A DNA stretch of 64,000 bases from Tetragonia tetragonoides (taxonomy: Eukaryota > Streptophyta > Magnoliopsida > Caryophyllales > Aizoaceae), in contig CM076139.1 of assembly GCA_038025085.1 (NCBI GenBank), positions 52,060,807 to 52,124,806 of the forward strand, in the 5' to 3' direction. Below, piece after piece: positions 10,197 through 20,784 of this stretch. A program made the translations under genes and the position numbers. A model generated the notes under the pieces. It saw nothing but the letters and a program-made list of their open reading frames with translations. It did not search any database and was not told the DNA's origin. Each line of letters opens with the position of its first letter. Position 1 is the first letter of the stretch.

Positions 10197-13100
10197 TCAA
10201 GTTGGAGAGTGGGGGTTCACGATGCCTAACTTCTTGAGTAATAGATCAAACTGCTTCCTGCCGAGAGTATTTGTAAATAAGTCAGCCAATTGCACTGTCG
10301 TAGGAACATACGATGGAGCAATTAGACCTTCAGTAATAGCATCACGAACAAAGTGACAATCAACTTCAATATGCTTCGTGCGTTCATGATAAACAGGATT
10401 GCGGGCAATATGTAAAGCCGATTGGCTATCACAAAACAATGGTATAGCTTTGGGATGATGAACACCCAAACTTAATAACAAACCTTTCAACCACTTTAGC
10501 TCACAAGTGATGGCAGCCATGGAGCGATATTCTGCTTCAGCGGAAGACTTTGAGATAGTAGTTTGCTTCTTTGTTTTCCATGAGATAGGTGATTGACCAA
10601 GAAACACCAGCCAACCCGTTAAGGATTGCCGTGTGAGGGGGCAGGCAGCCCAATCCGAGTCACACCATCCATTTAAAGATAAGTCACTGTCAGCTCGCAA
10701 TAAAATACTTTGACCTGGAGTTCCCTTCAAATAACGCACAACCCGTAGAGCGGCCTCCCAATGCTCTTGGTGAGGATCTTGCATAAATTGAGATAAAAGA
10801 TGAACCAGATATGCCAAGTCAGGTCGTGTGACAGATAAATACACAAGACGACCTACAAGGCGCCGATAGGATTCCGGATCATCAAGTTTGGCACCAATTG
10901 CATGGCCTAACTTGTGATTTTGCTCAATAGGAGTATCTGCTGGTTTTGCCCCTAAGAGGCCGACCTAGTAATAATGTCAAGAGTATACTTTCTTTGACAA
11001 AGAAATAAGCCACTTGTACTCCGAGCTACCTCAATACCCAGAGAATATTTAAATTGACCAAGGTCTTTCATATGAAAACAGTCACCCAAATAGGCCTTGA
11101 AGGTACTTAAAGCAACAGAATTATTGACAGAAATAATTAAATCATCAACATATACCAAGACATTGAGCTGCACGCCATCTTTAGTGTAAGTAAACAGGGA
11201 GTAATCGGAGTAAGACTGAAGAAACCCATATCCTTTCAAAGCAGTTACCAGTTTTGCAAACTAACAACGGGGTGCCTGTTTTAAGCAATATAAAGATTTG
11301 CGAAGACGACATACCAGATTTGGCTCCGCTGACGTGAAGCTAGGAGGCAATTTCATATAAACTTCCTCATCAATATTACAATGGAGAAAGGCATTGTGGA
11401 CATCCATTTGGTGAAGTTCCCAATTCTTGGAAGCGGCAATAGCTAAGAAAGCACGAATGGTTGTCATTTTAGCAACGGGAGCAAAGGTCTCAGAGTAATC
11501 CAAGCCTTCGATTTGATGATTTCCAAAAATAACCAAGCGAGCTTTTAACCGCTCAAGATCTCCATTGGAGAGGTATTTCCTCTTATAAACCCATTGATTG
11601 CCTAGTGCACGCTTGCCAGGTGGAAACGGTTCGAGAGTCCAAGTATCATTATCCTCTAAGGCTTTAATTTTCTCTTGTATAGCCTTCTTCCACCCATCAT
11701 TTTTCAAGGCCTCCTTAAAAGACCGAGATTCATCTCCTGTAATTACAGCTGCAAGAAACTTGCGATATGGCATAGAAAAACTGTCACAGTTAATATAGTG
11801 TGCTATAGGAAAAGGAGTACCTGAGGTATGATGTGGAGGGAAAGTAGCAGTGTTCAATGGACTCTCTTTAACCACGTTGTGAGTAACAAAATCTTTGAAG
11901 AGCACTGAAGGAGTTTTAGTGCGCCTTCCACGACCCAAAAATTCCTCGGAACCCTGATCATTTAAGCCTGCTTATTCTTCAGTATGGTCAATCCCAGTGT
12001 GGACTGAGTCGTCTACAACACTAGAGTGTTCTATTTCTGTTGGGCTTGCCTGACTTGTGGTTTGGTCAGACCCAGTGTTGACAGTGGCAGAGGAATTAGA
12101 TTCATTGGGGATAAGAGGCACATCTAGACTCTCATCAGTTGGATCCCTGGTATTAGGAACAGTAGCAACAGTGGAGTCATCCAAAAATTCCGCAAAGTGT
12201 AAATCAATATCCACATCCATATCAAAGTGATCCGTTGGCCTAATATTGCTAGCTTCCGTGTCAACAAAGGGAAAAATCTCTTCAAAAAATTTTACGTCTC
12301 TTGACACAAAGAACTCATGTTTATCAAGATCATAAAGCCTCCATCCCTTTTGACCAAAAGGATACCCAACAAATATTCATTTACGGCTACGACTCGTAAA
12401 TTTATCCCCCTTTCTCTTTTGGTTGTGGGCAAAACATAGCGACCCAAACACTCGAATGGCATCATAAGATGGAGAATAACCAAACAATTTTTCAAAAAGA
12501 GTGTGATTGTCAAGGACAGTGGAAGGAGTTCTATTGATTAAATGGGCAGCGGTCAAAACACTCTCCCCCCAAAAATAAATAGGCAAATTGGCTTGGAAGC
12601 GCAAGGCGCGGGCAACATTTAGTATGTGTTTGTGTTTCCTCTCAACTTTTCCATTTTGTTGTGGTGTCCCAGTGCATGAGGTTTGAAATAAGATACCACA
12701 AGCAGTAAAATAACCATGCAAACACCGGAACTCTGTTCCATTATCACTCCGAACAATTTTAATGGTTTGAGAGAATTGTCGCTCAACCATAGCAACAAAG
12801 GACATAAATTTAGAAAATACCTTTGTTTTATCATCCATCAAATAAACTCACACAGCCCGAGAAAAATCATCCACAATAGTCAAAAAATATCTAGCACCAC
12901 AAGAAGATGTATGACGATAGCCGCCCCACAAATCAATATGAATTAGTTCAAAAATTCGACTGGCTTTATTCTCACTCAAAGGGAATTTGTCTCTGGGATG
13001 TTTAGCTCCAAAACACACTTCACAGACTTTATTCAAACTACCTTTAGAATTACAAACCGGAGGGAGCAATTTTACTACTTTTTCTGAAGGATGCCCCATC

Positions 13101-14614
13101 CTAGCATGCCAAAGAGCCAAAGAAGAAGCGTCCGCGTCCATAGTGACTGACTGCACTGTATGTGGCCCCTTGAAGTAGTAGAGTCCATCTTGCTTACTTC
13201 CCATTTCAATCAGCTTTCTCGTTTGGTCCTCTATAGCACACACATATCGATTAAAAATGACAATACTATCCAAATCATCACACAATTGTGAAACAGACAA
13301 TAAGCTGCAATTTAAGAGAGGGACATAAAGAACATGAATGAGAGTCATAGCATCCGACAATCACACTGATCCCTTCTTTGTTGCAACCACTTTCTTTCCA
13401 TCAGGGAGATCAACGAGACATAGGATGTCTTTCACATCGAACAATAGAGAAAGATTACCAGTAACACGATTAGACGCACCTGTATCAATAATCCAAGAGT
13501 GACCATTAATCTTACCACTCAAACGATTACCGAAAACAGTCATATTACCAAAGACACTTGCAAGCGCCTTCCATTGATCAGCGAAAAATAATTCCGCAGA
13601 TGGTGTTCCAGTGGGTTTTGAAACAACTGCAGCATTGACACGAACCCCCCCTCGACCACGTCCTGTCGCAAGAGAAGAAGAAGAGGTCGTTGATTTTTGG
13701 TTACGACCAATCATTAGTTTGGTCATACCTGATCCGCTGTCAGACTTCACATGATCCTCCCACCATTCTGGATATCCATGTATTTCGAAGCAATTAGTTA
13801 CTTCGTGGCCTGTCTTCTTACAGTAGGTGCAGGATAAACGTGATTTATCAGGTTTCTCTATTTTGCCTCGTGTGCGGCCACTAGTTCGCACAGAAAATCC
13901 AACAACACCGGACGTCTCCTCGGGCAGAGCCGAAGACGTTCTGACTCGTTCATCTTGAATAACAAGCTGGTAGGCATGGCTGAGAGAGGGAAGAGGATCT
14001 TGAGTAAGAATATTTGATCGCAAAGGACCATAAGATGGGGTATATAAACCCATCAGAAATTCATGAAGCATGTCCTTTGCACGGCGACGCTCATGTTCAA
14101 GGCCTGCGGTACACTTTGTACAGCAAGAACAAGTAATCAAGGGTTCATGGTTATGCAATTCCTCCCATAGAGCCGTGAGTTTTCCATAGTAAGAAGCAAC
14201 TCATGGATTTGGTTTGCTTACAGTCAGAGATGGTCGCTTTTAATTGCTGTATGCGTGGTCCATTCGTAAGAGCAAATCACTCCTTAAGCGTCTCCCATAG
14301 ACGCCTGGCATCTTTATATTTGGACAAGGTACTCTTCACTTTTGCTGTGATGCTATTCATAATCCAAGTACCAACATGGCTTGAATTGTATTCCAATCAT
14401 CTTGTGTGCAAGGAGGTGTTGGAGATACAATCGTATCATCTAAAAATCCAAACTTTCTTCGAGCTTGAAGGGCCGTCTCAATCTCACCAGCCCAATCATC
14501 ATAATTTTCGCCATTAAATCTGGCCGCAGTAATAAAATCACCAGGTCGATCTTGAGGACCTAGGAAATAAGGAGATTTTGAGTCATTTTTTGGTGGTGGA
14601 TCTTCCACGGTCAT
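10197..14614 (-). pseudogene. copia gag-pol polyprotein remnant
   Basis: Reading from 14614 leftwards. A gag start contains FITAARFNGENYDDWAGEIE. A CCHC knuckle (CTYCKKTGHEVTNC) lies near 13830 and a protease motif (WIIDTGAS) near 13490. The pre-integrase and integrase zinc region (LWHARMGHP, then CEVCFGAKH) covers 13000-13110. The integrase core has HIDLWGGY, SDNGTEF and PQQNGKVERKH at about 12630-12930. Reverse transcriptase shows MDVHNAFLH (about 11400) and YVDDLIIS (about 11140). RNase H shows SSAEAEYRSM (about 10540). The frame is interrupted by stops at about 13361, 12848, 12377, 11972 and 11261 and by frameshifts near 14160-14380 and 10965. Several stops fit C-to-T or G-to-A changes. 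It is a dead copy. Confidence 0.95.
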
Positions 14615-14670
14615 TGTTTATGGTTTAAGGTTTTTTGAGTTTTGTTTAGGGTTTGTTTAAAGATCTTTCA

Positions 14671-14683
14671 GGCTCTGATACCA
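14671..14683 (-). promoter_or_regulatory. copia primer-binding site
   Basis: Minus strand TGGTATCAGAGCC directly after the 5' LTR. It is complementary to the 3' end of initiator tRNA-Met, the usual minus-strand primer of plant copia elements. Confidence 0.93.
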
Positions 14684-14899
14684 TAACAAGGTTGAGGCAG
14701 AAAAGATCATCTTTGTATTGATTATCACCGAGTATATATATACAACCCTAGTATCTATACATATCTTTTAGGATATGGAAACAATTCGTATATGGAAACA
14801 ATCCTAAACAATATCAAACTCTATGATAACTTGCCATATTTCAGGCGCAACCGAACTTTCCATAAATCACGCCTGAAATCTCGGTAAGATCTCGTAACA
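14684..14899 (-). repeat. copia 5' LTR
   Basis: 216 bp, about 95 percent identical to the 3' LTR. The inner terminal base pair is mutated (TAACAAG here, TGACAAG in the other LTR). The target duplication TACAT follows at 14900-14904. Confidence 0.95.
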
Positions 14900-15049
14900 T
14901 ACATCCACCCACTGGGTTGGCAACCCACCTACGTTATGTATTTATCTCTCTCCTCTATTTTCAGATTCTCTCTCCTTTATTTCCAAAAAAATGCATTTAA
15001 GGTCGGAGAGAGATAGATACAAAGTGAAGGTAGATTGCCCACCCACTGA

Positions 15050-15282
15050 GGCCCTGTTCTCGTCAACGGAATGATGCGGGACGGTGAGGAACGGAACGGA
15101 AATTGCAGCGCGGTGTGGAACAGAATGAAAATTGCAGCGCGGGACGGATTAGAATAATAAATATAACTTGTGTGGTACGGAACGGAACAGAAATTACGAT
15201 GCGGTAAAGAACGGAACGGAAATTACAACGCGGTGTGAAATGAAATAAAATGCAACATAGAAACGACGAAAAGAACAGGACC
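15050..15282. mobile_element. small MITE nested in family B copy 3
   Basis: Ends GGCCCTGTTCTCGTC and GACGAAAAGAACAGGACC are imperfect inverted repeats. The flanks TGA and TAA resemble a decayed 3-bp TWA duplication. The interior repeats a unit containing GGAACGGAAATTGCAGCGCG about five times, so it is GC-richer than its surroundings. Removing it joins the two halves of the host MITE. Confidence 0.75.
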
Positions 15283-15525
15283 TAAGTCAACCAAATATTT
15301 TCCAACTCAAAATGCTTCACTAGGAGGAATAGAAAAATGCACTGTATGTATGACATGACAATAAATTTAAGCGAGATATAGAGCACATATTATCAAGGTG
15401 CCGTATGTTGACGAAATACTCTAGCTACTAAGGATGTTGAGTTTTGTCCTTATTATTTTTTATTTTGTCCAAATTTATTTATTTATTTTCAGATGCCCTC
15501 AACTTTTGTCCATTTATCATACTCA

Positions 15526-16539
15526 CTAGGTATATGCCCCGTACGATGTACGGTTTGTAAATTATCATTAGAAAATATATTTTTCAATGCTATTATTAAA
15601 TTATTAATTAAAGAATGATATATCAATTAGGTATGTAGCAAGTAATATAGAGTTTCACAAAATCAAAGTTGTACGGTACTGTCTAATTTTTTTTCCTTTT
15701 TATTAATAGCTATGTAATGTAAATTTGCTTATTTGACATGAAATAGTTGTTTGATCCAATAAAGGGATAAATGAATCTCATATCTTTTATTCAAAAAAAT
15801 AGTTAAGTGCCAGATTCATAATTATCATCTTGACATACCACATACCATATACTATTTTAATTGATATATTTATACCCCCATGTGTTTTACATAACTTTCT
15901 ACAAATGGTTCTTATCCATCTTTACTTTTCATCCTATTTTCTTTTCTTTTTTACTACAGTAATAGGTTTACATTATATTTGATGTTAAATTTCTTATATG
16001 TGTCATCCCATTTGTTATGCAATTGTTATTTGGATCCATGTAGAGATATCAATTAGTTTTCTATTTTTTTAAAATTAAAAAAATTAGTAAAGAAATTAAT
16101 TATCTTTACAACTATATTATTCATACATTCTACCGAACTCTATATTTCTCCATCTCCATGGTGTGTAATCTTGTAATTTCCCAATATTGGCTTTCTACTA
16201 TTTAGCTGAGGTATGAAATGAAATCACTTAAAATTTTTGAGATGTATGTATAAATATTACTGATACATAATTTTTATCATTTTTTTTTATAATAATTATT
16301 ATTTCTGACTATTTCCCTTATTAAATTCATTATGTCTACTTTTAGTATAATTAAGGTTAAGTTCATGTACCGTATTTATGAAGTTTATGTTCATGTATCC
16401 GCATTTAATTAGATTACATGGTGTGTGCATGCATGTATTTCATTAATTAGGGGACATAAATAACATTGACTTTTGGATAAGATGCTGACTGGACATGGTG
16501 ATGTGGCAAGCCACATGTCAATATAGCAGTGTGCGCGAT

Positions 16540-16579
<40 letters not shown>
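15526..16579 (-). mobile_element. non-autonomous Helitron
   Basis: On the minus strand the 3' end reads as a hairpin CCGTACATCGTACGG, a short spacer, then CTAG followed by host T (15525). That is the diagnostic Helitron terminus. The other end reads A then TCTAATATATATATAT on the minus strand (16579 inward), fitting the 5'-TC rule and insertion between A and T. The 1.05-kb interior is AT-rich with no gene. The 3' end is secure; the 5' end is a proposal. Confidence 0.72.
16542..16575. repeat. (TA)n microsatellite
   Basis: About seventeen TA units, inside the proposed 5' end of the Helitron. Confidence 0.95.
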
Positions 16580-16633
16580 TTTCACACCCGTTATTTAAAT
16601 GTTTGTCGGTTGACATTTCTAAGCAACTCTTAC

Positions 16634-16877
16634 GGGTGTGTTATTTAGAACTTACCCCGTCAATTCAATTCAGTTTTGTTTAGTTCATGGGTAATCTCGT
16701 GTCAGTTCAGTGAAATTCGGTTTAATTTAGTAATATTCAACTCGGTTCGGTGTTTAATTTGGTGGTATACATTCTCTCTCACATATATATTAAAGTGGTG
16801 TTCAGTTTAATTTAGTGATTTTGAGTTTAATTCAATTAAAATAAGTTCAATTCAAGTCAGTCGTAAAGAACACACTC
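16634..16877. mobile_element. probable MITE related to the GGGTGTGTT families
   Basis: Left end GGGTGTGTTATTTAGAA and right end AAAGAACACACTC are imperfect inverted repeats around an interior of TTCAGTTTAATT-type words. A clear target duplication was not seen. Confidence 0.5.
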
Positions 16878-19151
16878 TTGTAAAGGGATGCTTTGTGTGT
16901 GTCGTTGCACCATTTGATTGTAAATTGCAAACCCCCTTCCCAATACGAGGGACACACGTGTGCACTTATAACGAAAAATAATTTTCTTTTACAACTGCTT
17001 ATGTTTCACCTTGAGTATTATTCTTTTTTCTTGTGCAATCAATAATAAGCACATTGACAAGTAAAACAAAAGGCAAGCCATGAAGAAAGAAAAACTCCAT
17101 TCTATACACCAATAAACTCAATAGTGACCTTTATTTGAGAATCACAAATAATAAAATAAAAAAACTTGTGACATTTTATTTGTCAATTTATAGACACTAC
17201 TTTACAAGATTAATCAATCGTTTAGCATAATCACATGTCATCATCTCACTAAATAGGACAAGTAATAGCAATACGATTTTGGCAGTTGGATGACATTTTA
17301 AGCAAACAGTCGATACACTTGGCAGGTGGTCCTCACGACCCACAAGATCCCACGTGTACAAATACTATTCGCAATAAAGGCGCGTGCTTCTAATTGGGCC
17401 CCATTAAATGTGGTCCAGTAGTTATTCGTACGACGCGTGTCCTTTGGTCCCAGGTTTGACGTCGCTGTCCCGCGAGTGGCGGAGACAGTACCAACGCAAA
17501 TCGTACTTTTTTGCCCAGAATTTTTTTCCAATTTTTTTTGGTGCAAAAAGCTCTATTCAATTTAATACTCTTCTTTTTTCGAAATTAATATCAGCCGCTA
17601 GTAGTAGTTTTTAACCCATCATTATTACCAGCTTAAATTCGAATATCAGATAAACAAAAAAAAATTCAATTAGTAAATTGTAAGAAAGAGTCATTTTTAA
17701 GAGAAGATACTTCTGATTTTCTTTCCTTTTTTACCTCTAAGAAAAAGTTCAAGTTTAACCTCATATGAGTTTTTATGCAAGTCTAGTGATGTGGAATTTT
17801 TCATTATGGTTGCATTTATAACCTCTTAATAAGTCAATGAATATACATCCGCCAACAATTATAATCATAGTGAAACGTAGGGAGCATAAAGTTCCTATCA
17901 TATTTTTTATGCATACTAGAGGTGTAAAAGTAGTAAACTGTACACATAATAGAATCAATGTCACTTGAAGTAACTTTTTTATTTTTATTTTTATTTTTTT
18001 TTGATAAGAGAAGTAATTTTATTAATATCTGATTTACTTGAAAACATGTTCTTCAATTTCCATTAGTTGTACTATTATACCTAATGAATAATCGAAGGAA
18101 ATAATATTGCTGCTCAAAAGGTACGTGATGTGTTATGAAGTTGTTCAATCCATGCTAAAACTTCCAAAGACGAGGGCCCAAGTGTCTTTGGTTGAGTGTT
18201 CATCTAGCCTTTTAAGGTAATTAAAATAAATTTTATAGCTAATCTAGTTGATTAATGCTTTAATCATGTTCTGTGTCCTTTAACTTTCACTAGCCTTAGG
18301 TGCTTATTAAATTGTTATTGGGCATTAGGGATAATGTGTAGACTGGTAATAAGAAGACAACCCAACCAAAACAAAAGGTAGAAGAAGAAGAAACCGGCAT
18401 TGATGCTTGGATCCCCAAACAATCATTGTAAGATATTTTGGGTATATCCTTAGAAAACGTATAAAATTGTGTATGAATGTACAAATGTCATCATCCATTT
18501 GCATTGATATATAATTAGCAGGGATCTGTTCTGAATTGAGCAAGACAACGTACACAAAGAAATGAGGTATACATACATCATCTAATCTTGAGAGATTTTT
18601 GGAGAATTAGCTATTATGTAGTCTATTTTATTGAATGGAATAAAAAGAAAGCCAAAGCTTGTACACTTATTAAGGCCGAAGTTCATACAACTTTTAGAAT
18701 TTACACTCATACACCTATTACAGCGAATGCTTACACATCAATAAAATTCCAACAAAATACAACCAATCAACACCACAACTAACTGAGTGAAACAAACACA
18801 CAACTAGACGGCAATCCTAGAAAACCAATAAAAAAAACAAACTCAAACCAACAAAATAATTTTAAAGGAAACATTACAACTCAACTAGCTAGATAGCACC
18901 CTTAAGTGTACTATGTAAGCAAATACTACTGCTGCTATAGCAGAAAAGTACTGGCTTTGGAACTTTCATTAGTAATTCTTAAAGATAAACAAAATTTCAT
19001 ACATGTCAACTGAATACAACTTTCTAGTTTCTACTAACATTGTTAAGAATTTTAAGGGCTAGTGTATGTTAGCATTTTTCCTTTTAGAATATGATTTAAC
19101 CTAAAGTAATAGCAATCTAACGGAAACAACATAAATTGGTCATAAAGTGTA
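16878..19151. other. intergenic DNA, no gene recognised
   Basis: AT-rich apart from a GC-richer patch at about 17300-17480, which carries a CACGTG core (17352-17357) but no motif-bearing frame. A tract of T and TTTTTA runs occupies 17979-18002. Confidence 0.5.
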
Positions 19152-19159
19152 CTCCTACA

Positions 19160-19463
19160 CAGAGCCGGCCCAAGGGGTAGCCAGAGGGGCGACCGCCTAA
19201 GGCCCCAGTCTGAGTAGGGCCCAAACAACAATGAAAAATTAAGTTAAATAATAAAAAAACTTGCAAACACTAAACATAAAAAAGGGGGTCTTTCCTTGGT
19301 TGGAAATGAGTTGTGTTGCTCCTAATGTACATTGGGTCCTAAATTCAAATTTCTTTAGCCTCTTTTTTTTTTTTTTTTTTTTTAGTAAAACAAGTTATTC
19401 ATATATCAGGGGCCCTTACTTTTATCCCGCCCCGGGGCCTCCAAAACATTAGGGACGGCCCTG
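19160..19463. mobile_element. hAT-type MITE
   Basis: Left end CAGAGCCGGCCC and right end GGGACGGCCCTG are inverted repeats. The element is flanked by a perfect 8-bp duplication CTCCTACA (19152-19159 and 19464-19471), the hAT signature. The interior is 304 bp, contains a poly-T run near 19364-19383 and has no transposase. A short + open frame crossing it is not a gene. Confidence 0.93.
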
Positions 19464-19471
19464 CTCCTACA

Positions 19472-20180
19472 TCAATTGAAGGTTACGAATGCAATCTAGT
19501 TCAACTCAGTAAAAATGAGCACACTCATTCACACACCTATTCAATTCAACTTATGGTGTTCCGTACACTATAATTCTTAATTCAGTTTAGTGGATCAACC
19601 AAACTTTTTCCTTTAGGAAGAGAAAAACACACACTTATAATCCAATTTACTTATATCAAATGAATAAAACCAACCCTAAATAACCAATGAAACCAAAAAA
19701 AAATAAAAAAAAATCATCTCGTTGATCCAACGATGACGTAGTTGTTACACTTACACACGCGCTTTTTCCTTGCTCCCTATAATTAGCCAAATTAAATAAT
19801 TAAAAATTACAAAAACTTATATGAGCCGATGTCAAATAAACATGATGTTATGTTTGATTATAGAGATGCATCACATTGAGGCGGTCTTATAAAAGACGCT
19901 CTTGTTAAAGAATACTTCTACTCCTAATATCTTCATTCTTTAACCTCCCTACATACTTATTTCCCCAAATAATATTAAAAAAAAGAACACAAAATCGGCA
20001 AAAAAAGAAAAGAATGTCAAAGCAAAAGGACATGGAAAAGACACTGTATCCACGTTGTCTCTTTTCTACCTTCCGATCAAACCTCATCTAACGTCCCTCT
20101 TTTTTCCAAATATCATTGGTCCCCCACACCCCCCACCAACAAAAAAATAAGTCGTATAGTATTTATTTTCGGCGGCTTCA
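19472..20180. other. upstream region of the KNOX gene
   Basis: AT-rich, no gene. A GAGGCGGTCTTATAAAAGACGC-like inverted word near 19878-19900 is similar to words at about 2020 and 37850. The last few hundred bases are probably the proximal promoter of the homeobox gene. Confidence 0.45.
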
Positions 20181-20184
20181 CATC

Positions 20185-20197
20185 ATATATTTATACC
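20185..20197 (+). promoter_or_regulatory. candidate TATA box of the KNOX gene
   Basis: ATATATTTATACC lies about 590 bp before the start codon and just ahead of the long CT-rich leader. Transcription would start near 20215-20230. No transcript data are available, so this is a positional inference. Confidence 0.45.
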
Positions 20198-20249
20198 CCC
20201 CCATTCATATTACTCCTTTTCATTTTTAAACCCCCCCATTTCTCATATT

Positions 20250-20314
20250 CTCTCTCTCTCTCTCATCTCCTTCAATTTTTCAGTATTTTGCCCCCCTCCC
20301 ACCATTTTCCCGAC

Positions 20315-20357
<43 letters not shown>

Positions 20358-20360
20358 TAA
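20250..20360 (+). promoter_or_regulatory. CT-rich 5' leader with (CT)n microsatellite
   Basis: Pyrimidine-rich DNA with CT runs at about 20251-20265 and 20318-20350. Such tracts are common around plant transcription starts and in leaders; the length of the longer run may be variable. Confidence 0.6.
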
Positions 20361-20588
20361 ACCCTCTTCTCTCTCTCTTTGCTCCTCAGCTTCTTCTCTT
20401 AAATTCCCTTCCACCATTTTTATATTGAGAAAAAGGAACTAAAACCCATCTGCTCAATTTTATATCATCTTCATATTTTCTTTTGTTTTTTAAATTTATT
20501 TAATTTGCTCCCTCCCTTTTAGTTTCCTTTTTTTTTTTTTTTTTTTTTTCAATTTCTCAAACTAGCAAAAAAGCTCCAAGCTTCACCC

Positions 20589-20609
20589 ATGGCAAAGTTT
20601 CCATTTTGA
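20589..20609 (+). promoter_or_regulatory. upstream ORF 1 in the KNOX leader
   Basis: ATG to TGA encoding six residues (MAKFPF), about 175 bp before the main start codon. It lies within a leader segment that is duplicated at uORF 2: both have an AAGCTTCA word, a few bases, then ATGGCAAAGTTTCCAT. If translated it could lower or condition translation of the homeobox protein. Confidence 0.6.
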
Positions 20610-20684
20610 TACTAAAACCCCTTTTTTTCCTTTTTTTTTTTGTTTAATTTCTGACACAAGGAAAAAGCTATCCAAGCTTCATCA

Positions 20685-20723
20685 ATGGCAAAGTTTCCAT
20701 CTTTAATCATCATTACCCCATAA
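20685..20723 (+). promoter_or_regulatory. upstream ORF 2 in the KNOX leader
   Basis: ATG to TAA encoding twelve residues beginning MAKFP, ending 61 bp before the main ATG. It is a diverged duplicate of uORF 1, 96 bp downstream. The first five codons are identical and the ends differ. Confidence 0.6.
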
Positions 20724-20784
20724 TTCAACCCAAAAAAAAAAGAAGGTTAAACAGAGAGAGAAACTAAAAAGTTAAATTAAGAAA

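Larger units (their letters stand above)
9973..14899 (-). mobile_element. Ty1/copia LTR retrotransposon, complete but decayed
   Basis: A 4.9-kb element on the minus strand. It has two LTRs (9973-10190 and 14684-14899), a 5-bp TACAT target duplication and a primer-binding site TGGTATCAGAGCC next to the 5' LTR, matching the initiator-methionine tRNA type used by plant copia elements. A purine tract (GAGGGGGG) precedes the 3' LTR. The domain order gag, protease, integrase, reverse transcriptase, RNase H is that of Ty1/copia; the short LTRs suggest an Ale/Retrofit-like lineage, unproven. Eleven substitutions and one 2-bp gap were counted between the LTRs by eye, about 5 percent, mostly transitions. 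The reading frame is broken many times, so this copy is inactive by itself. Confidence 0.96.
9959..15303. mobile_element. MITE, family B, copy 3, split by two nested insertions
   Basis: GGAGAATGATACAT at 9959-9972 continues, after removal of the copia element, into CCACCCACTGGGTTGGCAAC at 14905 onward. That order is the reverse complement of the family B copy at 44360. The rest of the MITE (14905-15049) continues after a second insertion (15050-15282) as GTCAACCAAATATTTTCC, ending at 15303. The copia duplication TACAT falls inside the MITE sequence. Confidence 0.8.

Noticed and set aside
14203..14517. 104-residue + strand protein
   Set aside because: It is antisense to the copia gag region.
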